From the NCBI GenBank assembly GCA_963457665.1, contig OY735231.1, positions 40,614,906 to 40,678,905 of the forward strand: a stretch of 64,000 nucleotides of DNA, read 5' to 3'. This document shows, piece after piece, positions 42,491-54,257 of this stretch; within the stretch, counting starts at the first letter, position 1; every line of letters begins with the position of its first letter. This DNA comes from Thysanoteuthis rhombus. Its lineage: Eukaryota > Mollusca > Cephalopoda > Oegopsida > Thysanoteuthidae. The position numbers were made by a program, and so were the translations under genes. The notes under the pieces are model-generated. The model saw nothing but the letters and a program-made list of their open reading frames with translations. It had not been told where the DNA came from and searched no databases.

Positions 42491-42799
42491 CACCCGAACA
42501 TCCGTACTGCTCAGAGGTTTGTAATAACTCTCCCAGTCACAGTTGCCTCTACTAAGCGAAGTTTTCCAAAACTTGAACTTGTCAAAACATACCAGCGCTT
42601 AGAAATGGCAGTAGAGCGTTCAAATGGCCTTGCTCTCACCAGCCTCAATGCAGAACTCAATCAAAATTGGATTATCTTACAGGATAGCCAAATTAAAGGT
42701 TTTGTTATCAAGCAGTGTAGACGTGTGCCCCTGAAGCCTGTTCTGAGAGCTTTAATTTTTCCCATTTTTCATACCCTGTATGAAGTGTTCTTTCATTGA
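42491..42799 (+). pseudogene. hAT transposase C-terminal (hATC dimerisation) remnant
   Basis: A continuous frame reads HPNIRTAQRFVITLPVTVAS, then TKRSFPKLELVKTYQR, then ERSNGLALTSLNAEL. It follows the hATC dimerisation pattern (PN...A.R..LT.PVTVAS.ERSFSKLKLIKTYLRS....ERL.GLALLSI), typical of ZMYM1-like animal hAT transposases. Stops occur upstream of 42485, and the zinc-finger and catalytic regions are absent. The internal ATG at 42605 is not a real start. The key ERSFS is altered to KRSFP. Dead copy, moderately old. Confidence 0.8.
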
Positions 42800-42804
42800 A
42801 AAAT

Positions 42805-44160
42805 CCCTTGGTGCGCATATTTCTGATATCAAATACAGCAGTTTGCTCTGTATAAACAGAGCAAGAACTGGGTTGTCATCATGAACAGTAATAGCCACCA
42901 AGGTTGCGCAAAGAGAGAAAAAGATCACTGTCTACATAAATTAGACTTGCAACAACAGAATATGAGATAAAACGGAAAGAATAACGGTTTAACAATAAAA
43001 ATGTTGTGACCCCCCCCCCAGCAAAACAAAAGACTCAGATTTCGCTATCTACTACTCTGGCTTACATTTCCTTTGTCTTCAACAGCTGCCCGCTAAACTG
43101 TTAAACTAATGCCATACAAGAATTGCCAAATTTATTTCCTAGGACTCTAATTACTGTGTTGTTAAAAGCTAAGGCTGTAAAAGAAGCCTTAATCAAGGTG
43201 TCCCTGTATTATCCCTTTGTGTTGATATGTTTATACTTTTGTTGTGTTCCTTTTATTGTTTTGTACATTGACAAGAAAAGCGTTATGCACATTTTGTCAA
43301 CGGCTTTTAGCAATATTTTCATCAACGTGAAAGCTTAAGATCTAATATCTGACCTCAACTGCACTTGATTGTTAAACAGCTCAGTAAATTACCGATTAAA
43401 CAATGAGACAACTCGTTAAAGAATCTCTGTTGAGCCTGTCACAATTGCTGAAAAATGCCTGTGTACTTGAATGCATCTGCTTTGCAGAATTTGTAAAGTT
43501 GCGTTATTTTTCTTATTTTTTCTGCGACCAGTTTTATAGTTCCAATCTCTTAATATATATTTATTCTATTTTATATTTAATGTATACATATTTTTCCTTG
43601 ATTAACATTATTGAATTATTTTATTGTCTTAGCAAAGTTTGTAAAATATATATGAGACTACAATGGACTGTTGCTGACGCACAGGTGGTGTTTTGGGCCG
43701 TGCCTTCTAGCCAGTCCGTCTGGCATTATCCTTGCTCATCTATACAATTGTTAAGAATCAAACAGTGGTGGCAATCTCCCGTCCGCCTGCGTAGTTGTCA
43801 GGGTTTTGTTGAAATCCCCTGAGGTGCCAAAAGGAGGCTAAAAGACTTTACCCTTTGCCAAAGCGTTACTTAGAATTGTGCAAAGCAGGGAAGTTCAATT
43901 TCTTGAGATATTTTTACAAATCTACGAAACGGAAAATAACATTTTTTCTTGCAGAAGAATCTTCTCCTTTTCTTCATGATTATTAATATTATTTCGTTTC
44001 TTCCCGTAAAATTCAAATTTACCCTTTTTACTCATCGTTCGGTTCGGTGTTACCCTTACTGTTAAATCTAGAAACATTTTCGCGTTAGATTTTGCTTCCG
44101 TGTGTTTATCTTGGAACCTCAGAACGGTATTTTTCTCCATAAATTTTGAAATTTTCTTGG
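42805..44160. other. no recognisable gene
   Basis: Contains a perfect 8-bp hairpin TTGCTCTG-TATAAA-CAGAGCAA at 42843-42864 and a poly-C run near 43011. The 139-codon frame 43403-43822 is hydrophobic and without a motif; I do not call it a gene. Confidence 0.4.
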
Positions 44161-44164
44161 ATCA

Positions 44165-44430
44165 CTTTTAGGTTTGAAGTTAATGTATAGGGATACTCTT
44201 AGTATTAGGGTTCAGTCAGTATTTAGTTTTAGGGTTAGACTTTAGTGTTAGTGCTGGTGTTTAGGGTTAGCTTTTGGAATGAGATTTTATAAGTCAGTTA
44301 CGGAACAAACAAAAGCAGCAAACTTGTCATTATCGCAATGATAGTTTGGCCACTGAAAAAGTAGCTTACACTGCGTGTATGTATGAAATTTAAAACAGAA
44401 AAGGTAACAATCGCACGAGTGTTCAACCCC
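44165..44430 (+). repeat. interspersed repeat shared with 1660-1910; TTAGGG-like words
   Basis: Contains TTAGGGTT at 44205, 44230 and 44261 within TTTAGTGTTAGTG-type sequence, followed by GTCAGTTACGGAACAAACAA, TTATCGCAATGATAGTTTGG and CACTGAAAAAGTAGC, matching the 5'-end copy. Confidence 0.6.
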
Positions 44431-44434
44431 CAAG

Positions 44435-44775
44435 GTATTTTACGAATCTGCTTTCCGGAGAATGTGAATATTTATGATGCTTTTCAATTTTTCCGTCACC
44501 GCAAAGAATGGTTTATAACATTAACATGTCATGTTTATTTCTTCTTGTAGATGAATCCCTTTCCTCATAACTCATCATCGTGTTCGAGGTCAGCTAAAAG
44601 GTCATCTTATCATTTCTCACATTATTCAAATTCTTCATGAAAGTCCTTTGGTAAATAGAACAATATTAAAAGTCTCTCTTTCTTGTCACCAGTAGAAAGG
44701 CCATCCTTTTTCATTATAAGATAAAAAAATCTAAAAACCACTCGTTCAGTACATACCTCTGCAAAATGCCTTACA
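44435..44775. other. no recognisable gene
   Basis: Nothing recognised. Confidence 0.35.
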
Positions 44776-44779
44776 TCAC

Positions 44780-45190
44780 GATCATTATCATCATCAGCAT
44801 GCCTTTAGAATTCGTCGTTGGCTACAGACCTTCCCAATGATTGACAAGGTCTCTCTATCATGAGCGTTGCAGAGCCAGTACTTTCTAACTCGTCTAGTTC
44901 GCTACGCCATTTTTTCGCCGGTCAAAGTTTCCCAAATGATCACTGGGGATTTCCAGCATTGTCTAACAATCTTGTTATATGACCAGCCCATTGTCTTTCG
45001 AGTTTTCTGAAGGATTCTGTGATATCTGTTTTAATTGTTGTATGATACACTGTGTTGTCTTACGATCTCTCCGTGTGATATTAAGCACGATTCTCATCTT
45101 GGCACGTTGCATGGTTACCAGTTTGAGGGCCAATCTTTTAGTTAGATTCCATGTTCCAGTTCCAGGTGACTCTATTCCAATCTGATCTCA
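44780..45190 (-). mobile_element. RTE-type LINE 3' end, inverted, diverged
   Basis: A short (CAT)n-like tail at 44780-44795, then GAATTCGTCGTTGGCTACAG, CTCTCTATCATGAGCGTTGC, GAGCCAGTACTTTCTAAC and ATATGACCAGCCCATTGTC in order, to GATTCCATGTTCCAG at 45155. Many substitutions relative to the 55.3-kb copy. Inactive. Confidence 0.78.
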
Positions 45191-45194
45191 GATT

Positions 45195-45635
45195 AAAACG
45201 GAAAAGAGAGCAGATGGAAAAAGCAATGGAATATATAATCGCAAACTCACTTGAAAAATCCAAGTGTCGGTTGCACATTTTGTCATAGTAAATACTGGAG
45301 ACATTGGTTTGCTTAAAAATAAAATATTAAAATTGTAAAACAAGGGAGAGAATTTTGAATATACAAATATTTAGTTACAACTATTAAAATTGAATTTCCT
45401 TACTCCTATCAACTGTTCTCTTTAACCCTTTCCCTGTAAGATGATAAACAAATCCCTGAATCCGCTTCAAAAATTCAATCAGTTCTTTTGTAGTACATGA
45501 TTAACTCGTCCACGGAATACCATTGATAATGGTTGTGAATTTTTAGAGATATTCTCAGGACAAACAGACAAGCAGGTTGACAGAAAGACATGGGTTAATA
45601 CATCGACAACTTCCAATTCCTTTGGCTGAGGTGAA
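45195..45635. other. no recognisable gene
   Basis: Nothing recognised. Confidence 0.35.
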
Positions 45636-45639
45636 ATTT

Positions 45640-46010
45640 AATTATAAACTGTCAACCAAGTTTCTAAGTTGGTTCAGCTCCTTATGTGTGTATGTATGTA
45701 TGCATGCATGGATCATATGTAGACCAATGGAGCTGAAGGGCTGAAAATATAAATATTCACTTCTAATTCCGCCCAGGAAAACGAATCCACCTCTACATAG
45801 GTTTAGTTGGGGATCAAATTTGAAACCTCGGTTTGTGTTCACCTGCATTGTTTCTTCTCAAATTCAGACCTTTTTAGAGATCACTGCACAACAAAAGGCG
45901 AGAGAAGTGACATTTCCATTGTTTTATCAATTGATCACCCCCAATACGGCATGCTGCCAGAAGAGATTGACCACATGACGGTCCCCATTCAGTGACTAAC
46001 CCGACCTGTT
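45640..46010 (+). repeat. family A copy with small open frame
   Basis: Complete module order on the plus strand: AACTGTCAACCAAG, TATGTATGTATGCATGC, CCAATGGAGCTGAAGGGCTG, TTAGTTGGGGATCAAA, TTTGTGTTCACCTGC, GGCGAGAGAAGTGAC, CAATTGATCACCCCCAATAC and CAGTGACTAACCCGACC. The frame 45807-45995 (62 codons) has RDHC..KGERSD and LSIDHPQYGMLP and stops after ..VPIQ. Confidence 0.82.
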
Positions 46011-46014
46011 ACCT

Positions 46015-46390
46015 TTTTTTCTTTGTTCAAATTTCTAATTAAATGTTATTCTTTTTAGTAATCTTGCACAAACGGCTGTGGACAAGTTCTGTGACTTGTT
46101 ACCATGGCATCTGCAAATTTCCAAGATGGACGAAACCTCCCTGAAATCCAGTCGACAAGGATTTTAGTCCTTGTCTTTCCGTGGGCGATTATCAAAGAAA
46201 CTATCATTAATGTCTTTCTTCTAAGGCAGATGTGTATGTGCAGATATTCCCACAGAGAACATCGTATCATTTTCTTTTCATGGACTGAATATTAAGCAAC
46301 AATTATGTGCCACGCAATATTACACAACTCTTTTTCTATTCGCCAGTGTCTCTTTTATTCATACATAATCTGTTCTTTAATATCGATGCT
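46015..46390. other. no recognisable gene
   Basis: Overlapping short frames on both strands at 46055-46295; no motif. Confidence 0.35.
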
Positions 46391-46397
46391 TTGATGG

Positions 46398-46919
46398 TCT
46401 TCTTTTTCTTCTTCTTCTTCTTCTTCTTCTCCTCCTCCTCCCGTTCTCCTTCTCTTCCTCCTTCTTCTTCTTCTTTTTCTTCTTCTTCTTCTCCTCCCAT
46501 TCTCCTTCTCCTCCTTCTTCTTCTTCTTTTTCTTCTTCTTCTTTTTCTTCTTCTTCTTCTCCTCCCGTTCTCCTTCTCCTCCTCCTCCTCCTTCTTCTTC
46601 TTCTTTTTCTTCTTCTTCTTCTCCTCCCGTTCTCCTTCTCCTCCTCCTTCTTCTTCTTCTTCTTCTTCTTCTTCTTCTTCTTCTTCTTCTTCTTCTTCTT
46701 CTTCTCCTCCCGTTCTCCTTCTCCTTCTTCTTCTTTTTCTTCTTCTTCTTCTCCCCCCCGTTCTCCTTCTCCTCTTCCTTCTTCTTCTCCTTTTTCTTCT
46801 TCTTCTTCTCCCCCCTTCTCCTCTTCCTCCTCCTCCTCCTCCTCCTTCTTCTTCTTCTTCTTCTTCTTCTTCTTCTTCTTCTTCTTCTTCTTCTTCTTCT
46901 TCTTCTTCTTCTTCTTCTA
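46398..46919 (+). repeat. 520-bp polypyrimidine (TTC/CTC)n tract with higher-order unit
   Basis: The plus strand is almost purely C/T. A marker CCC(G/A)TTCTCCTTCTC recurs near 46438, 46497, 46564, 46625, 46709 and 46758, with CCCCCTTCTCC near 46810, separating blocks of (CTT)n and (CTC)n; spacing is 50-84 bp. The single purines of the markers are nearly the only ones. The long Ser/Leu/Phe/Pro frame is an artefact. Confidence 0.95.
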
Positions 46920-46924
46920 GGGTT

Positions 46925-47860
46925 CCAAATTTTTCATCGTAATATAATACATTCTTCTTCCACAGTGTCAGATCTGACGGTAATTGATATTAGATCTTTT
47001 AGTTCTTCATGTTCATAACATATAAGTTTCAAAGAATATTCCAAGGATTTTGTTAAGGAATTTGAAAAATCCAATATTCTTTTCTCTTTGTTGACCAAAC
47101 GAATTAAACTGAAAATAATCTGCGGAATAACTTTCAGGATTATTGAAAAGCTGCAAACAAAGGTGAACTAGAAATATCAGGTTCGACAAAAGATTTGGAG
47201 AGAGCAAAGCGAACACTATCCTCACTGGGAAGAGTCAAGATTATAGACAGGGAACGCCGTTGGAGAGTAAGGAAAATAAAAAAAATGGCATACGTTAGCA
47301 TGTTTACTAATTGAATTAGTCAGACCAGTTAAAATTCAACTCGATGTCACTTCTGTTATTCAACAAGGACAGTGTATGGGAATCTTGACTTAACAGAGAG
47401 AGGAATAAAAAGCGCCTGAATCCTAATTTGCAAAGCATTGCAGCTATTGGAATAAATCTGTTTACTACTTTTATTACATTAAAATAGTACACTTGAAGGA
47501 GGCCGTTGATTGTATCGGTCGAAACGTCATTTGAACAACATAGATAACATGAAAGATTTTAACTTTCCGAAAACCTCATCATTTTTTTTCATTGTTAACA
47601 AACGTGTCTTCATTTCGAAGACTAAAAAGGAACCAGGGTCGCCAGATTTGTCTTGAAATGGATCCTACCAATAGACTTACAAGATTGACACATGTAAAGT
47701 GATTCCAATGCTTGTGTAGCATAAGTCTTGGAGATAGAGCAAGGATTATCCCCCTTCGTGCAAAATCTGATAACCCTGACAAGAATCAAAGCCATTAGTT
47801 ATTTTAGCATTTTTGCTGGTCATTATTTGCTCCGATTCAGTACATTATCATGACTCAATG
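46925..47860. other. no gene; SINE-like phrase near 47499
   Basis: Mostly unrecognised. 47499-47522 (GGAGGCCGTTG..CGGTCGAAACGTC) echoes the body of the tRNA-derived SINE at 16545-16571, suggesting SINE debris. Confidence 0.4.
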
Positions 47861-47864
47861 AGCA

Positions 47865-48425
47865 AAGAATACTGATGACGATGTTTTGGATAATGCGGTT
47901 AATGAAGTGTGCTCTGTAACTAATGAGGCTGAACAGCGGCATTTAAACTATGTTCCGCAGATCGTGGAAGTAACGGAGCCAGTACTTTCTGAACTTGTCC
48001 AATTCGTCACCATTCTATATTTTTATCGGCCACAATTTCACATAGATTTTCTGAGTACCACGTTGTGAGTTGTAATGTCCAGCACTTGTCTGACATTCTT
48101 GCAATATGACCAGTCCAGGGTTGCCCCTCCAGGCGTGATTTTTCTATTTTTCGATGGTGGAAGTCACTCTCGAATTAGTAACACTGAACCAGCCCATTGC
48201 CATTTGAGTGTTCTTATGCTTTCTATATCTCTATTTCTATTGTTTTCTCTCTAATAAACTCTGTTGTCTTGTTATCTCCCGATTTGACGTTGAGCCTGGT
48301 TCTCACCTGTGCACGTTGTATGCTTAACAGTTTGAGGGCTAATCTTTTGGATAGTTTCTATGTTTCACTGATCGAATGGGCGACGCTTGCATTTATTTCC
48401 ATCTGCAGTTTCTCACATGGTTATT
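47865..48425 (-). mobile_element. RTE-type LINE 3' end, inverted, carrying a MITE
   Basis: Tail-proximal sequence (TACTGATGACGATG, AACAGCGGCATTTAAAC) is diverged, then GAGCCAGTACTTTCTGAACT, CACGTTGTGAGTTGTAATGT and GCAATATGACCAG follow, a 71-bp insertion interrupts at 48116-48186, and the element resumes CAGCCCATTGCCATTTGAG to about 48375. All frames broken. Confidence 0.78.
48116..48186. mobile_element. 71-bp hAT-type MITE with 8-bp target duplication
   Basis: Begins CAGGGTTGCC and ends AGTAACACTG. Left flank GACCAGTC (48108-48115) and right flank AACCAGCC (48187-48194) differ at two positions, and the uninterrupted RTE copies read GACCAGCC, so each flank has one change from an original 8-bp duplication. 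Internal TGGAAGTCACTCTCGAATT is shared with the 99-bp MITE at 40706. Confidence 0.78.
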
Positions 48426-48679
48426 CCAAATGATATCATATATCATATATATATATATTACTTTGCTATTTTGACATGCGCAAGTATTTCTAGTAGCAAT
48501 GGCCGTCACTGCTTGACTGACAGGTAGACATAACCAAACATCCCTACCGCCTTTTGTTCCCTCCCTTCTTTTTATAGATGTTAGAAAGCGTAATTGGGGA
48601 ACTCATACGACTGTGGTCTAACTTTCAGTCATGTCTTCCGAACAGAATATCGAAAAAAAGTAGTCCTGCCCTCGATTAT

Positions 48680-49445
48680 TATTATTATAATTATTATCAG
48701 CATTTCATGCCAGTTGCCTGGTGGTCTCGGCTAGAGACTGAGTGACAGCAAGTCTCAAGCTTTTCTCTTTACACTGTTACAGTCCACAGTACTGCTGATA
48801 CTTACAGTTTCATACCAGTCGCCTGGTGGTTATCGCTTGAGGCTGAGTGACAGTAAGTCCCTTCGGATCTCCAGCCCTCTTCTCATGTCAGCCTTACCTG
48901 TCATAGCAGTGTTGTGATTTGTACCGTCTCCAGCATGCTTTTTTATTAGCTGTTTGACCATTGCTACCAACTAGGGGTTGTAGGTTTCATAATCCCAGGA
49001 CTTTCCTCAGTATTCGTGCAGTCCCCACTAGAGCTGTGGTCTGCATAGTTTAAACCCTTCCTCTTAATACCAGTTCCTCCAATCTCATTTTCAGTGTCTT
49101 TAGTACAGTTCTGAGTTACACCTACTATAACAAGTAATACCTTGACTTTCATGTTCCACACCATCTTGGGTTCCCTTGCTAGGTCCTGGTATTTCCTTAG
49201 TTTTTCGCTCTCCTTCGTATTTACTCTGTGATCTGCTTGCACAGCCGAATCTATCATTTGGTAGGTTCTCATTCCCTTGTCCACAATTACCAGGTCCAGT
49301 CTTCTCACTGTCGATTTTCGCCTTGATATGATTTGTCCTGATGCATTTGTTCTGGACTGCCATGATGAGCAATTCTGTTCGCATTGCGTTGCCATTTCCA
49401 TGATCTGTCGTCGGCGACACTTCGTATCAATCATTTTAATTATCC
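48680..49445 (-). mobile_element. RLE-LINE (Dong/R4-like) 3' end, inverted
   Basis: The frame 49434-48964 reads ..RRLDLVIVDKGMRTYQMIDS, AVQADHRVNTKESEKLRKYQ, DLARE and VWNMKVKVL, the endonuclease block, with RPD changed to RLD and later frameshifts. Two 3' hairpin modules survive: ACCAG-GCGA-CTGGT (minus strand, 48827-48814) and CCAG-GCAA-CTGG (48721-48710). A (TTA)n run at 48676-48695 is the TAA tail. Inactive; more diverged than the 25-28 kb copies. Confidence 0.75.
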
Positions 49446-49449
49446 GTAT

Positions 49450-50375
<926 letters not shown>

Positions 50376-50377
50376 AA

Positions 50378-50470
50378 AAAAAAAAAAAAAAAAATTCTGT
50401 TCCGACCAGTGGTTCCCAGCCTTCCCAAGGTCATCCTCGACTTTTGTCAATAAGATGATAAACTGGTATG
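50378..50470 (+). mobile_element. poly-A run followed by hAT-like terminus
   Basis: Eighteen consecutive A (50378-50395), then CAGTGGTTCCCAGCCTTCCC at 50406, a hAT-type terminus. The partner terminus was not found. The A run could be the tail of an unrecognised retroelement inserted next to it. Confidence 0.45.
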
Positions 50471-50474
50471 TTTT

Positions 50475-50990
50475 TCCCTTCCATTTTAGTGAGTTGAGAC
50501 AACGAATAATTCGAAATAATCATTTTATTTTGTGTTTAAGCTTTATAATAAGAATTATTTTTATTTTATCATTGTCCAGCTGCTACTGAATATCGTTTCT
50601 CAAATATCCTTTGAAATTCCAATTTATAACAGAACAAATAAGAAATCTAGTATTGTAACTGATACATACCAATGTGATCTCTGTTCTTGTGTTCAAGCGC
50701 CTAGTTTATCGATTCAGACCTTTGGTTTCACGCTTATATTCCATTCCGAATCACACATCTTCATTATTCTCAAGCTAAAACTTTCACAACGACTCTTATT
50801 TTTACTTAATAGCCTTATTCCCAAAGACATCACATCTATGCCTGTCTGGTCAGAGATGATCTTTTTTTCTTGAGCCCCCACGAGAACAGGGTGTGATACA
50901 AGATCAGTTTATCCTGGGGAATCTCATCCGTGGATGCTGGGAGCAGGGACTTCCTCAAAGATTGTCTTTGATCCTTGCAACAATAATTGT
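50475..50990. other. no recognisable gene
   Basis: The 113-codon frame 50532-50873 is Ile/Leu/Phe-rich without a motif; not called. Confidence 0.35.
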
Positions 50991-50996
50991 GAGGAG

Positions 50997-51335
<339 letters not shown>

Positions 51336-51429
51336 CCTCAACTTGGTCACATGGCCCATTGGGCCAAGATTACTCAGAGACATGCACAGGGACTTTGCAT
51401 CTCCCTCTATGTGGTCAGAAATGTTTTTA

Positions 51430-51665
51430 TCAAAATGGATGATCAGTACCCTAAGCTTCCGGGCCGTTGTTAGTGGATTTAATCCTCATCAGATCTCCTA
51501 CTACCGATGGTCAGAAACCAAACCACTTTGTTAATAAATGATATGGAAAATAAATGGATCAGGAAACACATTGCATAGCTGTGATCAACGAGCCAAACTC
51601 CCTGATCGTAATAACTGGGATCGATCCTCATCGGATCCCCCAGTACAAATGGTCTGATACCAACT
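51430..51665 (+). repeat. pair of related tRNA-like units
   Basis: Unit 1 (about 51445-51525) and unit 2 (about 51585-51663) align: TTAGTGGATTTAATCCTCAT versus AACTGGGATCGATCCTCATC, then CAGATCTCC or GGATCCCCC, then GATGGTCAGAAACCAA versus AATGGTCTGATACCAA. The first words resemble B boxes; A boxes are weak. Likely two monomers of one tRNA-derived SINE, 140 bp apart in the same orientation. Confidence 0.5.
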
Positions 51666-51669
51666 AATG

Positions 51670-51980
51670 CTAATTTATAATACATATATAATGAACAGAA
51701 ACCTTTTTTTGTTTTTCTGTCTGTAACCCTGGACTCTTCGACTCATTTGCTGATTAGAATACCTCCAGCCGAGCATATAAAGGTATAAACTCTTTAACTG
51801 GAACTAATTTTCTATCGTTTTTCAAGAAAAATTCAAATATATTTGAATTTTTTAATTAGTAAATAATAATCGATATACTTGATTTGGATCCAGAATAAGA
51901 ATTTTGTTGTAGTTTGTTTTTTACGTATGAGATAAATGTGGCCTTTGAAATGAGCCTGAGAACCTCTCGGTCTTCAATTA
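51670..51980. other. no recognisable gene
   Basis: Nothing recognised. Confidence 0.35.
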
Positions 51981-51984
51981 TTTC

Positions 51985-52345
51985 TTTTATCACATGGAGA
52001 GATCACAAGAAAACACAAGATATGAAACAAATAAAAGAAATAACACAAGAAACACTACAAAGCTCAAAGGACCATGGACTGGTCATGTTGTACGAATGTA
52101 AGACAACGATTGGACACCACGACTCACAATGTTGATCAATTATGACCAACTAAAAGAAAGATGATCTGGTGATCATCTATATATACTAGACTAACTAATA
52201 AATATTGGTGTAACGTAAAGTCTTAGAAAATATTAGCTCTGTGATGCCCACGATCACGCGGTCTTGCAGATATGGAGGAGAGTTTATATCCAACGACAGA
52301 TCTGGAAAGGATGCGGCTGTTGTTAATAATGATGATGATCATCAT
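51985..52345 (+). mobile_element. RTE-type LINE remnant with inserted 42-bp satellite unit
   Basis: ACATGGAGAGATCACAAGAA, CATGGACTGGTCATGTTGTA and CACCACGACTCACAATG match the THRDHKT..WTGHV..RLTM segment; then an unrelated block 52178-52223; then GTGATGCCCACGATCACG and GTTTATATCCAACGACAGAT and a short (GAT)n near 52330. The unrelated block equals the last unit of the minisatellite at 54.3 kb. Confidence 0.75.
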
Positions 52346-52349
52346 CATT

Positions 52350-52775
52350 CATGTTTTCATTTACGAGCAGACACGTAATAAAATAAGTGAAGATGGTCCT
52401 AGATCTCAATCCCTAGGCAGCACCTTCCGATTGCACTATTAGGGGAGGGAGTAGATCTGACGCTTTCATCACAGGGACTGGGCATTTTTATTTAGGCCCA
52501 CGCGTATGTACATGGGACCATACAATAAACCCAACCTTGTGTCGAAATTCTGCCATAGTTGGCAGGCCAATAAATTTCTCACCATCTTCTCCCTCACTCA
52601 GAATGATTTATCGCAAATTTGTAGACTTTCCATTGACTGAAGTGATTTTAGTTCTGATTGGTTACGGACAATTCGTGTTGGATACATCGGTTCTCGTTTA
52701 TTTACCGAGATTCAGCAACTTTAGACCTGGCCAAAACCTGGATGAGTGGCTGCTTTAGAATATCAGGTCCTATAA
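52350..52775. other. no recognisable gene
   Basis: Nothing recognised; short frames only. Confidence 0.35.
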
Positions 52776-52779
52776 GCAG

Positions 52780-53115
52780 TTGGGGATCATGTAGACAGGC
52801 CTCCTGTAGCGATCCCGTTAATACTACTACGAGAGGACTGATTCTACACTTTGTTCGTAATTTAACATGTTGCAAGTTGAAGCAAAAACACACCCAGTAC
52901 GTTCGCTGACGTTAAGCAACGTCAGCTTAGGTCAGTACGTAGATAGATGTTGTGGGTAGTTGGAAATCATGTAAAGAATCTCCTGTGGCAATCCATGAAT
53001 CCTCTGATTGGCCCAAACTGCAAGCGTCATGAAATAAATGAATGGATGACTGCGAATATCGAATATCTTCTTGATCATGTAGAGGACCTCCCATAGCAAT
53101 CTCGATAAATCCTCC
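52780..53115 (+). repeat. three diverged direct repeats
   Basis: The phrase 'ggggatcatgtagacaggcctcctgtagcgatcc' near 52784 recurs as 'ggaaatcatgtaaagaatctcctgtggcaatcc' near 52963 and 'cttgatcatgtagaggacctcccatagcaatc' near 53073. Spacing is 179 and about 113 bp, so this is a dispersed or decayed tandem. Nature unknown. Confidence 0.6.
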
Positions 53116-53119
53116 TGAG

Positions 53120-54250
53120 GAGGAGACTGATCTCTACTCAAAAGACCTCTTCACTATCGAATCCTTTCTTTGGCCTAGCATTGAATCCTCTCACCGGCCT
53201 AGCTGCGAGAAAATGAGCGAATAAAAAAATGATTTATAGCGATTCCTTGACTTTTTCACTTACTGAAGTAATTATCCGTTTTGGTTGAAAGTATTTCATT
53301 GCAAAGTGCTTGAAATATTTTATTTTAGCACATCGATATTGAATGTAGCAGTCACAATGTCAAATACAAAATCTAAAAAAATTTGCGCATCGTTGTTACA
53401 GAGATGATTAATTTGTTCTCATCTGACAATCTTGTGGAAACTGTGGTGAAAAGGAAGAGTTTCTGTGTTGGTACTGTCTGAGTGCATAGATATCTCCATT
53501 ACTTGATATCGAGAAATATATCACGGGATTCGTTTTATAATGTCTAAATATTTGTTTGGCTAGGATTTGTGTACAATGAATAAACTTAGCAAAGTGATGG
53601 AATGGTCCCATTGATTACCTTTTTTCAACTCAAGAAATAAAAGTGGGGAGATGCTTACAAAAGAGACCATTAAATTATTAGGGACTTCGTAGAGTAATTA
53701 CGTATATTCGTGTCCGGAAAGTGATTTTGCATTTCCAAAATAAGAGATAAGAACAAATGCCGATGAAGTTCCATTAAATACTGTTTATCAAAAATGTAAT
53801 CATAATCATAACCAGTAGCGCAGCGGAAACACCAATTTCGATTCCTCGTTGAAGAAATTCTGCTTTTTTATTCTTTCAAATAAATTCTGCATTTTTTAAA
53901 AGTCTCTCATTAATGAGGTTGAAAACCGTAAATGACACACTGCTGGATATAAGGGACTAAATCTAGAGACAGTTTCGTTTTATTTAAACCTGGTCTTGTC
54001 TTAATTGGTTGGCTTATAATTTTCAGCAGTGAAATACGCAATCACTCTCTGAACACCCAAATATATACCAGCAGGATCTGTTTGGGGGTGGGGTCAATAT
54101 CTTTCTTTATCACAACCTTTCGGTATTTTTCAAATCCATCGCCAAAACTTTCACCTCATTAGGAATGATTGTTCTACATTACTTAATGCCTTTAAACAAA
54201 TAAATAATCACATCAAGTACTCTGTCAAAAATGTTCAAAAAATACGCTGT
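53120..54250. other. no recognisable gene
   Basis: 1.1 kb AT-rich; nothing recognised. Confidence 0.35.
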
Positions 54251-54257
54251 GTTAAAC

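Noticed and set aside
43403..43822. 139-residue hydrophobic frame as a membrane protein gene
   Set aside because: No family motif, AT-rich composition explains Phe/Ile/Tyr/Leu bias, and there is no intron or promoter support.
46307..46942. 211-residue Ser/Leu/Phe/Pro frame
   Set aside because: Translation of a polypyrimidine microsatellite; no start context or domain.
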